Source: a bacterium
GTDB lineage: Bacteria > Actinomycetota > Actinomycetes > Actinomycetales > Actinomycetaceae
Assembly: GCA_030544165.1 (NCBI GenBank)
Contig: JAUNRP010000076.1
Coordinates: 1-8,946, forward strand
Length of the DNA: 8,946 nt
Direction of reading: 5' to 3'
Shown one piece after another: positions 1-7,052 of the stretch. The position numbers and the translations under genes were made by a program. Numbering within the stretch: the stretch's first letter is position 1; every line of letters begins with the position of its first letter. The notes under the pieces were generated by a model. The model had not been told where the DNA came from. It ran no database searches and was given only the letters and a program-made list of their open reading frames with translations.

Positions 1-1
1 G

Positions 2-772
2 GATCCCAGCCCAGGTGAACCGGAGGAGCCCGGGGAGGAGGCGCCGCCGTCGGGGGAGACGGGCGTTCCCGGCGTGAGCGTGCCGGAGGAGAACCGGCCG
101 CTCCATGAGAACGTCTACGTCAACATCCCCACGATCAACGCGTGGCCGGACATCTCCCTGCTCCCGGCGGACGGGGTGGTCTCCAAGGTGTGGTCCAATC
201 CGGCGATGGGGGCGCTGACCTCGCCGTTCGGGATGCGGGTGCACCCGATCTTCGGGGCGTACATGAACCACTCGGGAACTGACATCGCCGCCGCGTGCGG
301 AACGCCGGTGGTGGCTGCCGCGGATGGGGTGGTGGTGTTCGTGGGGACCAACTTCCAGTACCGCACGGGAAACCAGGTGGTGCTCTCCCACGGTGATGGC
401 GTGATCACCCGCTACGGACACCTCCTCACCGGCGCGACCGAGCTCCAGGTGGGCGATCTGGTGAAGGTGGGCGAGCCGATCGGGGCCGTGGGTGGAGACC
501 GCCGCATCGATCCGGTGGGCGCCGGAAACTCCACCGGATGCCACCTGCACTTCGAGGTGAACCTTGACCTCGGGGCCAAGCCCATCGATGCGGTCCAGTT
601 CTTCACGGCCCTGAACATCCGGCTCGGCCTGGATGAGCTGGTGGTCCCGGCGGAGGAGCCCGCCGAGGAGGTGGTGGAGCCCCTGCCCGTGGTGGAGGTG
701 CGCACCCCGGAGGTGGACTACCTGCCGGGAGTGGCGCCGGAGCTGCGGATCCGCCCCCTCCCCGTGGGCTGA
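2..772 (+). CDS. M23 family metallopeptidase (LytM/lysostaphin-like), 5' end outside window
   Basis: This is the C-terminal part of a zinc endopeptidase expected to cut peptidoglycan cross-links outside the membrane. The frame is open to the left edge, so the GTG at 74 is probably not the real start. The visible 256 residues begin with a Pro/Glu-rich linker. The peptidase domain follows, with a PFGMRVHPI segment, the zinc motif HSGTD (H and D about residues 90 and 94 of the visible part), the RYGHL histidine (about 140) and the HLHFE motif (about 181-183). All expected metal and catalytic residues are therefore present. A second acidic/proline tail of roughly 45 residues follows the domain. 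Signal peptide, coiled coil or SH3/LysM parts, if any, lie outside the window. It could act in cell separation, or be an inactive-regulator type, but the intact motif argues for an active enzyme. The downstream permease starts 19 bases after the stop. Confidence 0.9.
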   Translation, partial: DPSPGEPEEPGEEAPPSGETGVPGVSVPEENRPLHENVYVNIPTINAWPDISLLPADGVVSKVWSNPAMGALTSPFGMRVHPIFGAYMNHSGTDIAAACGTPVVAAADGVVVFVGTNFQYRTGNQVVLSHGDGVITRYGHLLTGATELQVGDLVKVGEPIGAVGGDRRIDPVGAGNSTGCHLHFEVNLDLGAKPIDAVQFFTALNIRLGLDELVVPAEEPAEEVVEPLPVVEVRTPEVDYLPGVAPELRIRPLPVG

Positions 773-791
773 GCGCCGCCCCATCCACAGC

Positions 792-1703
792 GTGCAGGAT
801 CTGATCTCGGCCGTCCTCGGCCTCTCGGGGATCATCGCCCTCGGGTGGCTGTTCCGGCGGCTCGGGTGGGCGCCCCTCTCCAGCGTGGGCGTGATCTCCA
901 AGATCCTGATCTACGTGACGCTGCCCGCGCTCATCATCACCTCGTTCAACTCCACCGTGATCGAACCCTCCCTGTTCCTGGTCACGGGATTCGCCATGGT
1001 GGCGATCGTGCTGCAGCAACTCGTGGCGTTCCACTTGCTGGAGCGACGCGGGGGTCCGCGCGAGCAGGTGTTCGCGCTCCTCAACCAGGGCAACTACAAC
1101 GTGGGGAACTTCGCGATCCCCTTCCTCACCACCCTCATGGGGCCCGGAGCCGTGGTCACCGCCGCCATGTTCGACGCCGGCCAGGGGCTCCTCGTGATCG
1201 GCCTCGCCTACGCCACCGCCACCGCGATCGCCAGCGGCAGGCCGGTCACACCGCTGAGGGTCTTGGGAAACGCGCTGCGGAACCCCGTGATGATCGCGTA
1301 CATCGGGATGGTGGCGCTCCGCTCGCTGGACATCACCCTCCCCGATCCACTCATCGACTTCACCTCCCGCGTGGGCGCCGCCAACACCTTCCTCTCCCTG
1401 TTCATGATCGGGATCGGCCTGCAGGTCCGCCTCCCCCGCGCCTCCCTCACCCGCGCAGCGCACCACCTCGGCGTGCGCTACGCCTTCTCGCTCACGCTCT
1501 CGCTGATCGTCTGGTTTTTCCTCCCCCTCACGCACGAGGTGAAGGTGCCCCTCATCATGCTGCTGTGGGCGCCGATCGCCTCGCTCGCCCCCGCCCTCAC
1601 CGCGGAGACCGGCGGGGACTTCCAGCTCTCCTCGTTCGTCACCGCGCTCTCCACCGTGGTGGCGATGCTCGCGATGCCGCTGGTGCTGGTCATCCTCACC
1701 TGA
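792..1703 (+). CDS. AEC family transporter (auxin efflux carrier-like permease)
   Basis: An integral membrane permease of about 303 residues, the usual size for bacterial AEC proteins, some of which carry malate, malonate or other organic acids. Substrate cannot be read from the sequence. Family hallmarks are the N-terminal helix ending in GWLFRRLGW, the central NQGNYNVGNFAIPF segment (about residues 98-111) and the C-terminal run of helices with APIASLAPALTAETGGD (about 260-276) followed by STVVAMLAMPLVLVI. Alternating hydrophobic stretches fit about ten membrane helices. I chose GTG at 792 because the frame upstream runs inside the M23 gene and the first family-like residues begin here. CTG at 801 is the other option. 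No clear Shine-Dalgarno precedes 792, so translation is probably coupled to the M23 gene, whose stop is 19 bases upstream. The two likely share an mRNA, though a functional link is not evident. Confidence 0.88.
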   Translation: MQDLISAVLGLSGIIALGWLFRRLGWAPLSSVGVISKILIYVTLPALIITSFNSTVIEPSLFLVTGFAMVAIVLQQLVAFHLLERRGGPREQVFALLNQGNYNVGNFAIPFLTTLMGPGAVVTAAMFDAGQGLLVIGLAYATATAIASGRPVTPLRVLGNALRNPVMIAYIGMVALRSLDITLPDPLIDFTSRVGAANTFLSLFMIGIGLQVRLPRASLTRAAHHLGVRYAFSLTLSLIVWFFLPLTHEVKVPLIMLLWAPIASLAPALTAETGGDFQLSSFVTALSTVVAMLAMPLVLVILT

Positions 1704-1815
1704 GGCCCGGGCGCGCGCTCCATTCCCGACGGCGGAAGGTGCCCCCCGTCGCCCTGGAACCCGTACGCGGGGGGGTGGGACGACGGCGGAACTCACGCGC
1801 CGCCGCCGGGGGACC
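1704..1815. other. Convergent intergenic gap with inverted and direct repeats
   Basis: This gap lies between the stop of the AEC permease and the stop of pdxK on the opposite strand. It holds two copies of CGACGGCGGAA (1727-1737 and 1781-1791) and, between them, CCGTCG (1746-1751), which can pair with either copy. It is G/C-rich and shows no open frame or RNA gene. Confidence 0.6.
1746..1786. terminator. Possible bidirectional transcription terminator hairpin
   Basis: CCGTCGCCC (1746-1754) can pair with GGG-A-CGACGG (1777-1786) with one bulged A. A small inner stem, CCCG (1760-1763) with CGGG (1768-1771), sits in the loop. It lies between convergent genes, where a shared terminator is expected. 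There is no T-tract on either side, so it is not a classic intrinsic terminator. Actinobacterial terminators often lack one, which keeps this possible but uncertain. Confidence 0.35.
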
Positions 1816-2610
1816 TCAGCCCTGGTAGACCTCGTCGAAGGGGGTGGGCAGGTCCGTGACGCGGTTGCGGATGGCCTCGGTGACGGTGTCCTTGGCCACC
1901 TGGACGGCCGCGTGGATGTCCGCGCCCTTGGCGAGCTCCGCGGTGATCGCGGCGGCCAGCGTGCAGCCGGCGCCGGAGATGTAGCGATCGCCGATCTTCT
2001 TCTCGCGGTACTCGGTGAAGTCGGTGCCGTCGTAGAGCACGTCCACGGCGTCCTCGCCCGGGAGGACCGCGCCGCCCTTGGCCACCACGTAGGGCACGGC
2101 GAGCTTCTCGTGGATGGCCTTCGCGGCCTCCTTGAGGGTCTCGAGGTCCGTGACCTCGATGCCGGAGAGCTGGGAGGCCTCGAACACGTTGGGGGTCACC
2201 ACGGTGGCGAAGGGGAGGATCTTGGCCTTGAGCGCATTGTCCGTGTCCAGCGCCGCGCCGGGCTCCTGGCCCTTGCAGATGAGGACCGGATCCACCACCA
2301 CGTTGGCGAACTCGTTCTCCGCGAGCTTCTCCGCCACGGCCTCGATCGTGGGAACGGTGCCGAGCATGCCGATCTTCACGGTGTCCGCGTTCGCGTGCAC
2401 GCCCGTGATCGCATCGATCTGCTGGCGGATCACGTCCGCGTCCACCGGCACGAACAGGTGGTTCCAGTTGTCCTTCGGATCGAAGGAGACGATGCACGTG
2501 AGCGCCACGGCGCCGAACGTGCCGAGTGAGTGGAAGGTCTTCAGGTCCGTCTGGGCGCCGGCACCGCCGGTTGCCTCGGAACCTGCGATTGCGACTGCGA
2601 CTGTGACCAT
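1816..2610 (-). CDS. pdxK: Pyridoxine/pyridoxal/HMP kinase, Bacillus PdxK type
   Basis: A ribokinase-fold kinase of 264 residues that phosphorylates B6 vitamers (and often hydroxymethylpyrimidine) with ATP in the cytoplasm, feeding PLP salvage. The N-terminal AGSEATGGAGAQTDLKTF matches the AGSDxSGGAGxQADLKT substrate-binding signature. NVVVDPVLICKG (about 103-114), VVTPNVFEAS (137-146) and GAGCTLAAAITAELAKGA (213-230) follow in family order. The cysteine at 216 matches the catalytic cysteine of the Bacillus subtilis enzyme. From memory, many stretches (the WNH after FDPKDN, VFEASQLSG, VDVLYDG, TAELAKGA) resemble that enzyme more than E. coli ThiD. A GAAGG ribosome-binding site (2618-2622) sits seven bases before the ATG. 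No other thi or pdx gene is nearby, so it looks like a single-gene unit. ThiD-only activity is the alternative; the overall match favours PdxK. Confidence 0.9.
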   Translation of the reverse strand: MVTVAVAIAGSEATGGAGAQTDLKTFHSLGTFGAVALTCIVSFDPKDNWNHLFVPVDADVIRQQIDAITGVHANADTVKIGMLGTVPTIEAVAEKLAENEFANVVVDPVLICKGQEPGAALDTDNALKAKILPFATVVTPNVFEASQLSGIEVTDLETLKEAAKAIHEKLAVPYVVAKGGAVLPGEDAVDVLYDGTDFTEYREKKIGDRYISGAGCTLAAAITAELAKGADIHAAVQVAKDTVTEAIRNRVTDLPTPFDEVYQG

Positions 2611-2664
2611 GGTGCTGCCTTCGTTCGGGGTGCCTGCGGGGGCAGGGCGCGGTGGATCCCGGCG

Positions 2665-2670
2665 ATTCTA
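2665..2670 (-). promoter_or_regulatory. Possible -10 element for pdxK
   Basis: Read on the minus strand this is TAGAAT, five of six matches to TATAAT, in the 74-base gap between the NUDIX stop and the pdxK start. It would give a 5' leader of about 48 bases that contains the GAAGG ribosome-binding site. No convincing -35 hexamer is seen 16-18 bases upstream. Confidence 0.35.
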
Positions 2671-2684
2671 ACCCTTGGGGGCGG

Positions 2685-3209
2685 CTACGCGGTGTGGGGG
2701 TCTCGCGAGTAGAGCCCGGCCGTGGCCTCGCCCTCCCTCCAGCCGAAGGACTCGATGGCGCGCAGCGTGCCTGCCGCCAGGCGCTCCAGCACGAACCGTT
2801 CGTGGGGCGGCATCTTGGGGAGCCCGGTGAGGGGGAACCACTCGATGCGCTCGTTCTTCTCCTCCTCCTGGGGGGCGGGCTCCCCCTGCCACCGGACGCA
2901 CGAGTACATGAGGTCCACCCGCTGCTCGATCGGGGCGAGGGTCCCGTCCGTGCGGTGCAGGGCCGTGAGAGGGGTCAGGTCCTCCTCGGCGACGACGACG
3001 CCCAGCTCCTCGGTCACCTCACGGAGCGCGGCGGTGATCACGTCCTCACCGGGCTCCACGTGGCCGGCCGCCGCGGCCGCCCAGTGCCCGTCCATGTAGC
3101 CCGTGTTGCGCCGGAGCTGGAGGAGCACCTCGTCCCCGCGGCGGAGGTAGACGTAGGCGGCGGGCACCACCTGGAAGCGCGGGATTGGGGTGGGTGTGGG
3201 GCCGGGCAT
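2685..3209 (-). CDS. NUDIX hydrolase
   Basis: A compact 174-residue pyrophosphohydrolase-type protein. A complete NUDIX box runs from residue 49: G-HVEPG-E, then seven residues, then REVTEELGV, matching GX5EX7REUXEEXGU with all metal-binding glutamates. A beta-strand start (RFQVVPAAYVYLRRGDEVLLQLR) and RNTGYMDGHWAAAAAGHVE precede the box, as in small actinobacterial NUDIX proteins. The substrate, a nucleoside diphosphate linked to some group X, cannot be predicted. I prefer ATG at 3209 because GGAAG lies about ten bases before it. An in-frame ATG at 3233 would add eight residues but would push the start into the -10 region of the divergent transporter. The minus-strand frame stays open far upstream through the AI-2E gene; that part is a high-GC shadow and not protein. 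pdxK follows 74 bases downstream in the same direction and may be partly co-transcribed. Confidence 0.9.
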   Translation of the reverse strand: MPGPTPTPIPRFQVVPAAYVYLRRGDEVLLQLRRNTGYMDGHWAAAAAGHVEPGEDVITAALREVTEELGVVVAEEDLTPLTALHRTDGTLAPIEQRVDLMYSCVRWQGEPAPQEEEKNERIEWFPLTGLPKMPPHERFVLERLAAGTLRAIESFGWREGEATAGLYSRDPHTA

Positions 3210-3232
3210 GTGGGTGATTCTTCCACGGGGCA

Positions 3233-3238
3233 TACAGT
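3233..3238 (+). promoter_or_regulatory. Probable -10 element giving a leaderless AI-2E transporter mRNA
   Basis: TACAGT fits the TANNNT form of actinobacterial -10 boxes. It ends seven bases before the ATG at 3246, so transcription would start at or next to the start codon. The bases between (TGTCCCC) hold no Shine-Dalgarno, which supports a leaderless message. No good -35 is visible. Confidence 0.45.
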
Positions 3239-3245
3239 TGTCCCC

Positions 3246-4796
3246 ATGACGGAGTCGCGTGCAGCGGAGCACAAGCCGGGGGTTCCCATCCGGCTGAACC
3301 GTGGCCTCTCGATCGTGCTGCTCCTGGCGGGCGCCTGGATCGTGTTCATCGGCATCCGGGAGATGTCCGATGTGATCACCCCCCTGTTCTTCGTGATCAA
3401 CCTGTGGATCATCGTCTACCCCGTCCAACGTGCCCTGATGCGCATGCGGATGCCGGGGATCGTGGGGGCGCTCGCCACGGGCGCGCTCATCCTGGGGATC
3501 CTCGCGGGCTTCGTGTACTCGATCGCGTGGTCCATCTCCGCGTTCGTGGGCGAACTCCAGAAGCCGCAGTACGTGGAGCGCTTCAGTGACCTGGTGGATG
3601 ACCTGATCATGTGGCTCCAGAGCATCGGCGTCACCCCCGTCCAGATCCAGGAGCAGTTGGAGAACTTCAATCCCGAGAACCTGATGGGCTGGGTGACGGG
3701 CGCGCTCGGCAGCACCATGAACATCGGCACGTGGATGCTCGCGTTCTTCACGATCCTCGTAGGCGTGGTCACGGACATCCCCACGATGCTGCACCGCTTC
3801 CTCGCAGGCGCCCGCTCCCAGCCCTCGGTGATCACCTCGCTCGTGGGCTTCGCCCAGGGCGTGCGGAAGTACTGGGTGGTCACGGCCGTGTTCGGGGCGA
3901 TCGTGGCCGTGGTGGACGTGATCCTGCTGGAGATGCTGGGGGTCCCCCTGGCGCTCGTGTGGGGCGTGCTCTCCTTCATCACGAACTTCATCCCCACGAT
4001 CGGCTTCATCATGGGCGTCATCCCGCCCACGATCATGGCCCTGTTCGCCCTCGATCCGCAGACAGCGCTGCTCGTGTTCGTGCTCTACTTCGCCGCGAAC
4101 GCGGGAATCCAGTCCTTCATCCAACCCAAGTTCAACGGGGATGCCGTGGGCGTGACCGCCACGGTCTCGATCCTCTCCCTGTTCGTGTGGGCCGCCGCGC
4201 TCGGCCCGCTGGGCGCCCTGCTCGGCCTCCCCGCCACCCTGCTCGTCAAGGCCCTCGTGATCGATCCGGATCCGCAGATGCGCTGGATCAACGCCTACAT
4301 CGCCGCGGACCCGGCCTCCGCGGTGGAGGAGCCCAGCGTCCACGTCTCCGGCACCGCCAAGCTGGTGGGCCGGTGGGCGGGCCGTAAGGGCCGCGAGGTT
4401 CCCATCCTGGTCACGGAGCTCTCCGATCCGAGGGACGATACCCCCGTCTCCGTGCGCACCGCCGATCAGCAGCCACCCGCCGCCCCCGAGCGCAGCCCGC
4501 TGGCCGATCCTGCCGCCGCGGGTCCGCACTCCGGTGGTTCCGGCGTCGTCGGGGGGCAGGGGACCAGCCGGACGGGCCCACCTGACGGGTCACCTCCCAG
4601 CACGGCCCCCACTCCCTCCGCCGACGGCGGCGCCCCCCTCCCGCCGCGCGTCACCCCCGCGCCACGCGTCTCCCGTCCGCCGGCGCCCCGGCCGCCCGCC
4701 GCGGCCACTCCGCGTGACGGCGCCACGCCGCCCAGCGCCTCCACTCCCCCGCGCCCCGGGCGCACGGCTCCCGGAGAGGATGGTGCCCAACGATGA
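3246..4796 (+). CDS. AI-2E family transporter with proline-rich C-terminal tail
   Basis: A membrane protein of 516 residues in the AI-2E (PF01594-type) family, typically eight helices. Members include a proposed autoinducer-2 exporter and Na+/H+ antiporters, so the cargo is unknown. Helices begin near residues 20, 44 and 70. A soluble segment covers about 102-155, and the conserved core WGVLSFITNFIPTIGFIMGVIPP (about 239-261) and IQPKFNGDAVGVTATV (292-307) follow, then LGPLGALLGLPATLLV. The family domain ends near 345. The remaining 170 residues are soluble, and roughly 405-516 is Pro/Ala/Ser/Arg-rich and probably disordered, which is long for the family. The ATG at 3246 is chosen because the frame upstream is antisense to the NUDIX gene and a -10 box sits just ahead. 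The stop overlaps the start of the TetR gene by four bases (ATGA), so the two genes form one transcription unit. Confidence 0.92.
   Translation: MTESRAAEHKPGVPIRLNRGLSIVLLLAGAWIVFIGIREMSDVITPLFFVINLWIIVYPVQRALMRMRMPGIVGALATGALILGILAGFVYSIAWSISAFVGELQKPQYVERFSDLVDDLIMWLQSIGVTPVQIQEQLENFNPENLMGWVTGALGSTMNIGTWMLAFFTILVGVVTDIPTMLHRFLAGARSQPSVITSLVGFAQGVRKYWVVTAVFGAIVAVVDVILLEMLGVPLALVWGVLSFITNFIPTIGFIMGVIPPTIMALFALDPQTALLVFVLYFAANAGIQSFIQPKFNGDAVGVTATVSILSLFVWAAALGPLGALLGLPATLLVKALVIDPDPQMRWINAYIAADPASAVEEPSVHVSGTAKLVGRWAGRKGREVPILVTELSDPRDDTPVSVRTADQQPPAAPERSPLADPAAAGPHSGGSGVVGGQGTSRTGPPDGSPPSTAPTPSADGGAPLPPRVTPAPRVSRPPAPRPPAAATPRDGATPPSASTPPRPGRTAPGEDGAQR
4771..4780 (+). promoter_or_regulatory. 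Ribosome-binding site of the TetR gene inside the transporter's last codons
   Basis: CCGGAGAGGA contains a purine-rich Shine-Dalgarno-like stretch ending 12 bases before the ATG at 4793. The spacing is somewhat long. Together with the ATGA overlap it suggests re-initiation by ribosomes finishing the transporter. Confidence 0.45.
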
Positions 4797-5557
4797 CCGA
4801 TACGACGAGTGCGGCCGAGGGCCCCGGTGTGTCCGGCGCGGATGCCACGAATGGCGCCACGGACACGTACCACCACGGACACCTGCGCGAGGCGCTCCTC
4901 GCGGCCGCCATGAAGCTGGCTGCGAAGGGGGGCCCGGGCGCGGTCCAGATCCGGCCGGTCACCCGCGCCGTGGGGGTCTCGCCGCGCGCCGCCTACCGGC
5001 ACTTCGAGAACCTCGAGGCGCTGGTGCTGGCAACGGCGGTGGAGGGGTTCCGGTTGATGGCACTCGAGATGGACCGGGGCGTCCGTGCGATCTGTTCCGA
5101 GCAGGATGTGGCGGCCCGCGCGCGGGCCCGGGCGTTCGCGGTGGGGCGGGCGTACCTGCACTTCGCGCTGCGCAATCCCGGGATCTTCCAGACCTCCTTC
5201 TTCGGTCCGGCAACGGTTCGGATCTCCCGCTCCCCCGCCGCGGAGGGCGGGATGGGGCTCACCCCCTACACCCACCTCCGGGTGGCGCTCGAGGAGATGA
5301 GGGACACGGGCCAGATCCCCGCCGAGCGCCTGGACCGCGATGCCACGATCGCCTGGTCACTGGTGCACGGGTTCGCCTCGCTGGCGATCAGGGGTCCCCT
5401 GCAGGAGTTGCCGATGAAGCAGAAGGTGAAGATGGGCGAGGACCTGCTCGTGGGGCTGATCGACGGAATGTCCGAGTGGCCCTCGGAGAACCAGATCCGG
5501 GTGGACTGGCACTCGGCGGCGATCACCCCGCCCACCCCGGACTCACCGGGCTGGTAG
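4793..5557 (+). CDS. TetR/AcrR family regulator with WHG-type C-terminal domain
   Basis: A 254-residue DNA-binding regulator. After a flexible N-terminus of about 25 residues, the TetR-type domain begins at YHHGHLREALLAAAMKL (about 26-42). The helix-turn-helix is visible in IRPVTRAVGVSPRAAYRHFENLEAL (about 53-77). The ligand-binding half contains AWSLVHGFASLAIRGPL (about 187-203), the W-x3-HG pattern of the WHG-type TetR C-terminal domain. A polar tail ends the protein. It is translated from an ATG that overlaps the AI-2E transporter's stop, so the obvious inference is that it senses a ligand related to that transporter or represses its own operon. The sequence gives no direct proof. I found no clear palindromic operator at the operon's -10 region. 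Its 3' end lies three bases from the thrC stop on the other strand. Confidence 0.92.
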   Translation: MTDTTSAAEGPGVSGADATNGATDTYHHGHLREALLAAAMKLAAKGGPGAVQIRPVTRAVGVSPRAAYRHFENLEALVLATAVEGFRLMALEMDRGVRAICSEQDVAARARARAFAVGRAYLHFALRNPGIFQTSFFGPATVRISRSPAAEGGMGLTPYTHLRVALEEMRDTGQIPAERLDRDATIAWSLVHGFASLAIRGPLQELPMKQKVKMGEDLLVGLIDGMSEWPSENQIRVDWHSAAITPPTPDSPGW

Positions 5558-5560
5558 CCG

Positions 5561-5583
5561 TCAGCGGCCCGTGTGCCGCCTGA
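5561..5583. terminator. Possible shared terminator hairpin between tetR-family gene and thrC
   Basis: TCAGCGGC (5561-5568) pairs with GCCG-C-CTGA (5575-5583) around a six-base loop, with one bulged C. It begins four bases after the TetR stop and overlaps the last codons and stop of thrC. It is the only stem-loop at this very tight convergent junction. No T-tract follows, so the call is tentative. Confidence 0.3.
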
Positions 5584-7045
5584 TCAGGTCGTTCAACGCG
5601 TCCACATCGTTGGGGATCTCCACCACGTGGCGATCGGCGTCCGCGAGCCCCTCGAACCGCTCCGGGAGGGGCGGCGTGATGCCGGTGGCCTCCTCGATCG
5701 TCTGTGAGAACTTCACGGGGAGGGCGGTCTCCATCACGATGACGGGGGTGGCTGGGCCCCCTCCCTCGCGGTCCGTGGCGGACGCGAGGATCTGGCGGGC
5801 GGCGTGGACCGCGTCCGCGGTGTGGGGGTCCACGAGCGCTCCCTCGGTCTCCCAGAGGTGGGCGATCTCGGTGAGCCGGTCCGCGTGGGTGGAGGTGGCG
5901 GAGACGAATCCGTAGCGCTCGGCCAGGGAGGCGAACTCGGGGGTGCCGGAGATGTCGAAGAAGCCGTCGCTCGCCAGGGCCACGGCGAACAGCTCGCGGG
6001 TGCGGGCGCCCTCGCGGCCGAGGAGGTCGTAGACGAAGCGCTCGAAGTTGGAGGCCTTCGAGATGTCCATGGAGGGGCTGGAGGTGGCGAGAGTCTCGGC
6101 TGCGCTGCGCGGGCGGTAGACGCCGGTGGAGAAGAACTCGTGGAGCACGTTGTTCTCGTTGGTGGCGAGGATCAGGCGGTCGATGGGGACGCCCATCTCG
6201 CGGGCCACGTGCCCGGCGAGGATGTTGCCGAAGTTCCCCGTGGGAACCGAGAAGGAGACCTTCTGGGCGGAGGAGGTGATGGCCTGCGCCCAGGCGGCGA
6301 TGTAGTAGATCACCTGGGCCACCACGCGCGCCCAGTTGATGGAGTTGACGGCCCCGATGTGGTGGCGGGACTTGAACTCGGCATCCTGGTTGACGGCCTT
6401 GACGAGGTCCTGGCAGTCGTCGAACACGCCGTCCACGGTGGCGTTGACGATGTGCGGATCGTTGATGGAGAACATCTGCGCCTGCTGGAACGGCGTCATG
6501 CGCCCGGCGGGCGAGAGCATGATGACGTCCACGCCCTGGCGGCCGAGCATCGCGTACTCGGCGGCGCTGCCGGTATCCCCCGAGGTGGCGCCCACGATGG
6601 TGAGCCAGGTGCCGCGGCGGCCCAGCTCGTACTCGAAGAGCACGCCGAGGAGCTGCATCGCCATGTCCTTGAACGCGGCGGTGGGGCCGTTCGAGAGGTG
6701 GCCGATCGCGAGGCCGGTGTCCGGGGAGAGGTGGGTGACGGGGACGATCTCCTCCGAGCCGAACGCCTCCTTGGTGTAGGCGCGCTCCGTGAGCCTGCGG
6801 AGGTCCGCAGGTGGGATGTCCTCCGGATCGATGAAGAGGCCGAGCACCTCCGCCGCGAGCGCCGCATAGCCCTCGGTGGCCAGCAGGGTGCGCAGGTCCT
6901 CGAGCTGATCGGTGTCCAGCCGCGGGTAGGACTCGGGAACGTAGAGGCCGCCGTCCGCGGCGAGGCCCTCCAGGAGGATGTCCGAGAAGCTGGCCGCCGG
7001 CGTGGAGGCGCCGGTGGCGCTGGACCGGGTGGAGACGTAGCGCAC
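5561..7045 (-). CDS. thrC: Threonine synthase
   Basis: A PLP enzyme of 494 residues that converts O-phospho-L-homoserine to L-threonine in the cytoplasm, the last step of threonine synthesis. It is the long form with the N-terminal domain. The start VRYVSTR is the usual threonine synthase opening, followed by LLEGLAADGGLYVPESYP (about 24-41). The PLP lysine is K126 in NGPTAAFKDMAMQ. GATSGDTGSAAE (152-163) binds the cofactor phosphate, and SVPTGNFGNILAG (about 266-278) follows. TSSPSMDISKASNFERF (321-337) is also typical. GTG at 7045 is chosen because it gives exactly the conserved N-terminus. No strong Shine-Dalgarno precedes it, but a TACGCT box lies seven bases upstream. Genes for homoserine dehydrogenase and kinase are not in the window. 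The EIIA gene upstream is co-directional with a 49-base gap. Confidence 0.97.
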   Translation of the reverse strand: MRYVSTRSSATGASTPAASFSDILLEGLAADGGLYVPESYPRLDTDQLEDLRTLLATEGYAALAAEVLGLFIDPEDIPPADLRRLTERAYTKEAFGSEEIVPVTHLSPDTGLAIGHLSNGPTAAFKDMAMQLLGVLFEYELGRRGTWLTIVGATSGDTGSAAEYAMLGRQGVDVIMLSPAGRMTPFQQAQMFSINDPHIVNATVDGVFDDCQDLVKAVNQDAEFKSRHHIGAVNSINWARVVAQVIYYIAAWAQAITSSAQKVSFSVPTGNFGNILAGHVAREMGVPIDRLILATNENNVLHEFFSTGVYRPRSAAETLATSSPSMDISKASNFERFVYDLLGREGARTRELFAVALASDGFFDISGTPEFASLAERYGFVSATSTHADRLTEIAHLWETEGALVDPHTADAVHAARQILASATDREGGGPATPVIVMETALPVKFSQTIEEATGITPPLPERFEGLADADRHVVEIPNDVDALNDLIRRHTGR

Positions 7046-7052
7046 GAGTGGA

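Noticed and set aside
1..6. The window starts exactly with GGATCC, which might mark a cloning junction.
   Set aside because: GGATCC occurs at several other places in this GC-rich window (for example near 747, 2653 and 4267), so chance is enough, and the coding frame runs smoothly across it.
633..791. Extension of the AEC permease upstream to an ATG at 633.
   Set aside because: That stretch overlaps the M23 coding region in another frame and translates to Trp/Arg/Pro-rich sequence unlike the AEC N-terminus.
603..1796. A minus-strand open frame of nearly 400 codons opposite the M23 and AEC genes.
   Set aside because: Low-complexity Gly/Glu/His/Arg/Asp translation with no domain; both opposite-strand genes have clear family signatures.
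2631..2644. Small inverted repeat TGCC/GGCA in the pdxK leader, considered as part of a riboswitch (TPP or PLP-related).
   Set aside because: The whole leader is under 75 bases, no conserved TPP-riboswitch core is visible, and a four-base stem is expected by chance.
3210..4529. The minus-strand frame of the NUDIX gene stays open for about 440 further codons, as if it encoded a large fusion protein.
   Set aside because: The extension is antisense to the well-supported AI-2E transporter and its translation is a His/Asp/Arg/Gly-rich low-complexity sequence typical of a high-GC shadow frame. The NUDIX domain has its own start and ribosome-binding site.
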